Source of the DNA: JAITWN01 sp964384095
Lineage (GTDB): Bacteria; Pseudomonadota; Gammaproteobacteria; SZUA-140
Assembly (NCBI GenBank): GCA_964384095.1
Contig: CAYLKC010000075.1
Coordinates: forward strand, 1 to 9,093
DNA: 9,093 bases
Reading direction: 5' to 3'
The notes under the pieces were generated by a model that did no database searches, was not told the DNA's origin, and saw nothing but the letters and a program-made list of their open reading frames with translations. Every line of letters begins with the position of its first letter. The stretch's first letter is position 1. Position numbers and translations under genes: made by a program. Of this stretch, positions 6,128 to 9,093 are shown in pieces.

Positions 6128-6134
6128 CAAGCCG

Positions 6135-7676
6135 ATGAATGCCAAAGAAAGACTGGTGATCTTCGATACCACCTTGCGCGACGGCGAACAGAGCCCGGGC
6201 GCATCGATGACTCGTGACGAGAAGGTGCGTATCGCCAAGGCGCTGGAACGCATGCGGGTCGACGTCATCGAGGCAGGATTTCCGATCGCGAGCCCGGGCG
6301 ACTTCGATGCGGTCCAGGCCGTTGCCCAGGCAGTGACCGAGAGCACGGTGTGCGGACTCGCGCGTGCGCTCGACAAGGACATCGATCGCGCCGCCGAGGC
6401 GCTGAAACCGGCGGCGTCGAGTCGCATCCATACCTTCATCGCCACCTCGCCGATCCATATGAAGGCGAAGCTGCGCATGGAGCCGGAACAGGTGCTCGAA
6501 CAGGCGGTGCGAGCGGTGAAGCGCGCGCGCAGTCATGCCGACAACGTCGAGTTCTCGCCCGAGGACGCCGGCCGCTCCGATGTCGATTTCCTCTGCCGTG
6601 TCATCGAGGCGGTGATCAGGGCCGGCGCACGCACGATCAATATCCCGGATACCGTCGGCTACAGCGTCCCCGAGCAGTTCGGGGCGCTGATACGTACGCT
6701 GATCGAGCGCGTGCCGAACTCCGACCAGGCGGTATTCTCGGTGCATTGCCATAACGACCTCGGACTCGCGGTCGCGAACTCGCTGTCGGCGGTCATGAAT
6801 GGCGCGCGTCAGGTCGAGTGCACGATCAACGGCCTCGGGGAGCGCGCCGGCAATGCCGCGCTCGAGGAGATCGTCATGGCGGTGCGTACGCGTCCGGATG
6901 TGTTCACCTGCGATACCGGTCTCGACACCACCCAGATCGTCACCTGCAGCCGCCTGGTGTCGAGCATCACCGGTTTTGCGGTGCAGCCGAACAAGGCGAT
7001 CGTCGGCGCCAATGCCTTCGCCCATGAATCCGGCATCCACCAGGATGGCGTGCTCAAGCATCGTGAGACCTACGAGATCATGCGCGCCGAGGACGTCGGC
7101 TGGACGACCAACCGGATGGTGCTCGGCAAGCACTCGGGACGCAACGCGTTCAGCTCGCGCCTGCGCGAACTCGGCATCGAGTTCGCGTCCGAGGCCGAAC
7201 TCAACGAGGCCTTCGCGCGGTTCAAGGACCTCGCCGACAAGAAGCACGATATCTATGACGAAGACCTCCAGGCCCTGGTCTCGGAGGCGAGCGCCGCCAC
7301 CGACAATGAACGCATCCGGCTGGTATCGATGCGCGTCTGTTCCGAGACCGGCGAGACGCCGAGGGCCGAGGTGACCCTGTCGATCGACGGCGCCGAAAGC
7401 AGCGCCACCGCGAATGGCGACGGACCGGTCGACGCGACCTTCAGGGCGATCGAGTCGATCGTCAGGAGCGGGACCAGCCTGCTGCTCTATTCGGTCAGCA
7501 ATATCACCGGCGGCACCGATTCCCAGGGCGAGGTCGCAGTGCGCCTCGAACGCGGCGGGCGCATCGTCAACGGCCAGGGCGCCGACACCGACATCATCGT
7601 CGCGTCGGCGAAGGCCTACCTCAATGCGCTGAACCGGATGACCGAGCCCGGTGAGCGGGCGCATCCGCAGGTCTGA
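6135..7676 (+). CDS. leuA: 2-isopropylmalate synthase
   Basis: LeuA condenses acetyl-CoA with 2-oxoisovalerate to 2-isopropylmalate, the committed step of leucine synthesis, in the cytosol. The protein has 513 residues, the usual length for the bacterial LeuA type 1 family. The TIM-barrel domain opens with FDTTLRDGEQSPG, where R15, D16 and E18 are active-site residues. The metal ligands are D16, H204 and H206 in HCHNDLGLAVANS, and N240 in GLGERAGNAALEE. The subdomain contains HESGIHQDG, and residues from about 390 to 500 form the C-terminal domain that normally binds leucine for feedback inhibition. Upstream there is a separate promoter and a Leu-rich leader, so expression probably responds to leucine supply. 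leuB, leuC and leuD are not in the window. Confidence 0.98.
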   Translation: MNAKERLVIFDTTLRDGEQSPGASMTRDEKVRIAKALERMRVDVIEAGFPIASPGDFDAVQAVAQAVTESTVCGLARALDKDIDRAAEALKPAASSRIHTFIATSPIHMKAKLRMEPEQVLEQAVRAVKRARSHADNVEFSPEDAGRSDVDFLCRVIEAVIRAGARTINIPDTVGYSVPEQFGALIRTLIERVPNSDQAVFSVHCHNDLGLAVANSLSAVMNGARQVECTINGLGERAGNAALEEIVMAVRTRPDVFTCDTGLDTTQIVTCSRLVSSITGFAVQPNKAIVGANAFAHESGIHQDGVLKHRETYEIMRAEDVGWTTNRMVLGKHSGRNAFSSRLRELGIEFASEAELNEAFARFKDLADKKHDIYDEDLQALVSEASAATDNERIRLVSMRVCSETGETPRAEVTLSIDGAESSATANGDGPVDATFRAIESIVRSGTSLLLYSVSNITGGTDSQGEVAVRLERGGRIVNGQGADTDIIVASAKAYLNALNRMTEPGERAHPQV

Positions 7677-7692
7677 TGCCGGCGCCCGCAGC

Positions 7693-7696
7693 GGAG
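7693..7696 (+). promoter_or_regulatory. Ribosome site deciding the uracil-DNA glycosylase start
   Basis: GGAG lies five bases before GTG 7702 and eight before GTG 7705. No comparable site precedes the longer GTG start at 7651, which would also overlap the end of leuA by 26 bases. Confidence 0.5.
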
Positions 7697-7704
7697 TCGC
7701 GGTG

Positions 7705-8382
7705 GTGACAGGCGCGAGACAGCAGCGCTATCTCGATGCGATCGGGATCGAGACCTGGCGCCTGCGGCGGCCGGCCGGGGTGCCGGAAGCAGAGACGACG
7801 ACGGCCCCCGATGCGGATGCGCTCGGCTGGGAGGCGCTCGAGGCGCGTGTCGCCGGCTGCACCCTTTGCGATTTGCATGCGGGCCGCAGCCACACCGTCT
7901 TCGGCACCGGCGACCGCGTCGCCGAGTGGATGATCATCGGCGAGGCCCCGGGCGCCGAGGAAGATCGCCAGGGCGAGCCGTTCGTCGGCCGTGCCGGCAT
8001 GCTGCTGAATGAAATGCTGCTCGCGATCGGGCTTGCGCGCGAGGCGGTCTATATCACGAACATCCTCAAGTGCCGCCCCCCGGGCAACCGCGACCCGCGT
8101 CCCGATGAGGTCCTCTGTTGCGAGCCCTATCTGCGCCGGCAGGTGGCGCTGGTCAGGCCGCGCATCATCCTCGCGGTCGGCCGCATCGCCGCGCAGAACC
8201 TGTTGAAGAGCGAGCGCAGGGTCGGTGAGCTGCGCGGTCACGTCCACCGTTATGCCGATATTCCGCTGGTCGTCACCTATCATCCCGCCTATCTGCTGCG
8301 CTCACCGCTCGAGAAGCGCAAGGCCTGGCAGGACCTCCGTCTCGCGCAGTCCGTCTTTCATGGCGGCGAATCCGCGGGCTGA
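7705..8382 (+). CDS. Uracil-DNA glycosylase, family 4 (iron-sulfur type)
   Basis: This enzyme removes uracil from DNA as the first step of base excision repair. From GTG 7705 the protein has 225 residues. Motif GEAPGAEEDRQGEPFVGRAG begins at G79 and holds the active-site loop of the family. TNILKCRPPGNRDPRP follows at 118-133, and HPAYLLRSP, the DNA-binding motif, begins at H193. C52, C55, C123 and C139 match the four cysteines that bind the 4Fe-4S cluster of family 4 enzymes (C138 is an extra neighbour). The N-terminus QQRYLDAIGIETW is also typical of proteobacterial members. GTG 7702 and 7651 are alternative starts. The gene begins 28 bases after leuA and has no visible promoter, so it is probably read through from leuA. 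Its end overlaps rimI by 23 bases. Confidence 0.93.
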   Translation: MTGARQQRYLDAIGIETWRLRRPAGVPEAETTTAPDADALGWEALEARVAGCTLCDLHAGRSHTVFGTGDRVAEWMIIGEAPGAEEDRQGEPFVGRAGMLLNEMLLAIGLAREAVYITNILKCRPPGNRDPRPDEVLCCEPYLRRQVALVRPRIILAVGRIAAQNLLKSERRVGELRGHVHRYADIPLVVTYHPAYLLRSPLEKRKAWQDLRLAQSVFHGGESAG

Positions 8383-8839
8383 AACCGTCTTTCGCGCGAT
8401 GACCGCGGTGGACCTGCCGCGGGTCATGGCGGTCGAGCGTGCCTGTTACGAATTTCCGTGGACCGAGGGCAACTTCCGCGATTGCCTGCAGGCGGGCTAT
8501 TACTGTTGCCTGATGCTGCGCGAGGACGGCATCGCCGGTTACGCGATCCTGACGGTCGCAGCCGGCGAGGCCCATGTGCTGAACCTGTGTGTGCGCAGGG
8601 AATTACAGGGTCTGGGTTACGGGCGCCGCCTGATGACGCATCTGTTCGAGCATGCCCGCACCGCGAAGGCCGGCTGGATCCTGCTTGAGGTGCGGAAGTC
8701 GAATGCCGCGGCACTCGCCCTCTACCAGGGGATGGGCTTCATCGAGGTCGGCCTGCGGCGCGCCTATTATCCGGGCAGGCTCCAGCGCGAGGATGCGATC
8801 GTGCTGTCCTGCCCGGTCACGCCAGCTTGCGATACTTGA
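8360..8839 (+). CDS. rimI: Ribosomal protein bS18 alanine N-acetyltransferase
   Basis: RimI is a GNAT-family acetyltransferase that in E. coli acetylates the N-terminal alanine of ribosomal protein S18. The 159-residue protein has FPWTEGNF at 32-39, a family hallmark, then the acetyl-CoA-binding motif Q83-G-L-G86-Y-G88 preceded by VLNLCVRRE. The closing part EVRKSNAAALALYQGMGF followed by RRAYY is diagnostic of RimI. ATG 8360 is chosen because residues before the second in-frame ATG (8399) fit the family N-terminus. Neither start has a clear ribosome site. The start lies 23 bases inside the uracil-DNA glycosylase gene, so translation is probably coupled to it. The 3' end overlaps ettA on the other strand. 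Confidence 0.93.
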   Translation: MAANPRAETVFRAMTAVDLPRVMAVERACYEFPWTEGNFRDCLQAGYYCCLMLREDGIAGYAILTVAAGEAHVLNLCVRRELQGLGYGRRLMTHLFEHARTAKAGWILLEVRKSNAAALALYQGMGFIEVGLRRAYYPGRLQREDAIVLSCPVTPACDT

Positions 8840-9093
8840 TCCGGTGCGGCTGATCGGCGTCGACGCCGAGGCGGCGCTTACGGTCGGCTTCGTAGTCGGC
8901 ATGGTTGCCCTCGAACCAGACCACCTGGCTGTCACCCTCGAAGGCGAGGATGTGGGTCGCGATGCGGTCGAGGAACCAGCGGTCATGCGAGATCACGACG
9001 GCGCAGCCGGGGAATTCGAGCAGGGCATCCTCGAGCGCGCGCAGTGTCTCGACGTCGAGGTCGTTGGTCGGCTCGTCGAGCAGCAGCACATTG
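8817..9093 (-). CDS. ettA: Energy-dependent translational throttle protein EttA (C-terminal part)
   Basis: The last 91 residues of an ABC-F ATPase are visible on the minus strand; the start lies beyond the right edge of the window. EttA binds the ribosomal E site and gates entry into elongation according to ATP level. The visible part contains the second Walker B and D-loop (LLLLDEPTNDLD-like, here VLLLDEPTNDLD) and the H-loop SHDRWFLDRIATHILAFEG. The stretch VVWFEGN and the final HRIKYRKLA separate EttA from other ABC-F proteins such as Uup. The TGA is at 8817-8819, inside the end of rimI. No terminator separates the two convergent genes. Confidence 0.95.
   Translation of the reverse strand, partial: NVLLLDEPTNDLDVETLRALEDALLEFPGCAVVISHDRWFLDRIATHILAFEGDSQVVWFEGNHADYEADRKRRLGVDADQPHRIKYRKLA

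Noticed and set aside
5966..6217. 83-codon plus-strand frame running from the leuA leader into leuA
   Set aside because: It overlaps the leader frame and the start of leuA in another frame, has no ribosome site and has no recognisable domain.
6027..7664. 545-codon minus-strand frame opposite leuA
   Set aside because: It is an antisense shadow of leuA with no domain, and it would read through the leuA leader hairpin.
1..9093. Mobile elements, CRISPR arrays, tRNA, rRNA or a defence cluster
   Set aside because: No transposase or integrase signature, no regularly spaced repeats, and no tRNA-like fold was seen; nearly all bases are taken by housekeeping genes and short leaders.

Overview
The window is a GC-rich piece of a proteobacterial chromosome, most likely from a gammaproteobacterium. 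The basis is the acetolactate synthase pair of IlvI/IlvH type, a 338-residue class I IlvC, a 513-residue LeuA, RimI, and EttA. A genus cannot be named from the sequence. It is a housekeeping region: I see no mobile element, CRISPR array, tRNA or rRNA, and no defence-like system. Third codon positions are so GC-rich that most genes carry long, meaningless open frames on the opposite strand.

Layout. Positions 1-861 hold the C-terminal part of an ABC transporter permease (YbbP/FtsX type). It is followed 44 bases later by a secreted dienelactone-hydrolase-like protein (906-1622) whose catalytic nucleophile is missing. A 158-base regulatory gap (1623-1780) with a probable promoter, a short dyad and a strong hairpin precedes ilvI (1781-3475), ilvH (3478-3969) and ilvC (3997-5013). 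pssA (5088-5867) follows in the same direction behind a 74-base leader that can fold by a perfect 9-base inverted repeat. A 267-base gap (5868-6134) then holds a good sigma70-like promoter, a Leu-rich 28-codon leader reading frame and two hairpins in front of leuA (6135-7676). Behind leuA lie a family 4 uracil-DNA glycosylase (7705-8382) and rimI (8360-8839), probably read through from leuA. The 3' end of ettA enters from the other strand (8817-9093) and overlaps rimI tail to tail.

Function. ilvI, ilvH and ilvC carry out the first two common steps of branched-chain amino acid synthesis. LeuA takes the valine precursor 2-oxoisovalerate into the leucine branch, but it has its own promoter and leader, which suggests leucine-specific control separate from the ilv genes. 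pssA, a phospholipid enzyme, sits between them.

The most interesting parts are untranslated or barely translated. The leuA leader appears to begin at or next to its own start codon, carries a Leu-Phe-Leu-Leu-Leu-Pro-stop ending inside a hairpin, and is followed by a 16-bp stem that has no U tract. The pssA leader fold could bring a perfect AGGAGG next to the start codon. I found no wholly new gene system in this window.
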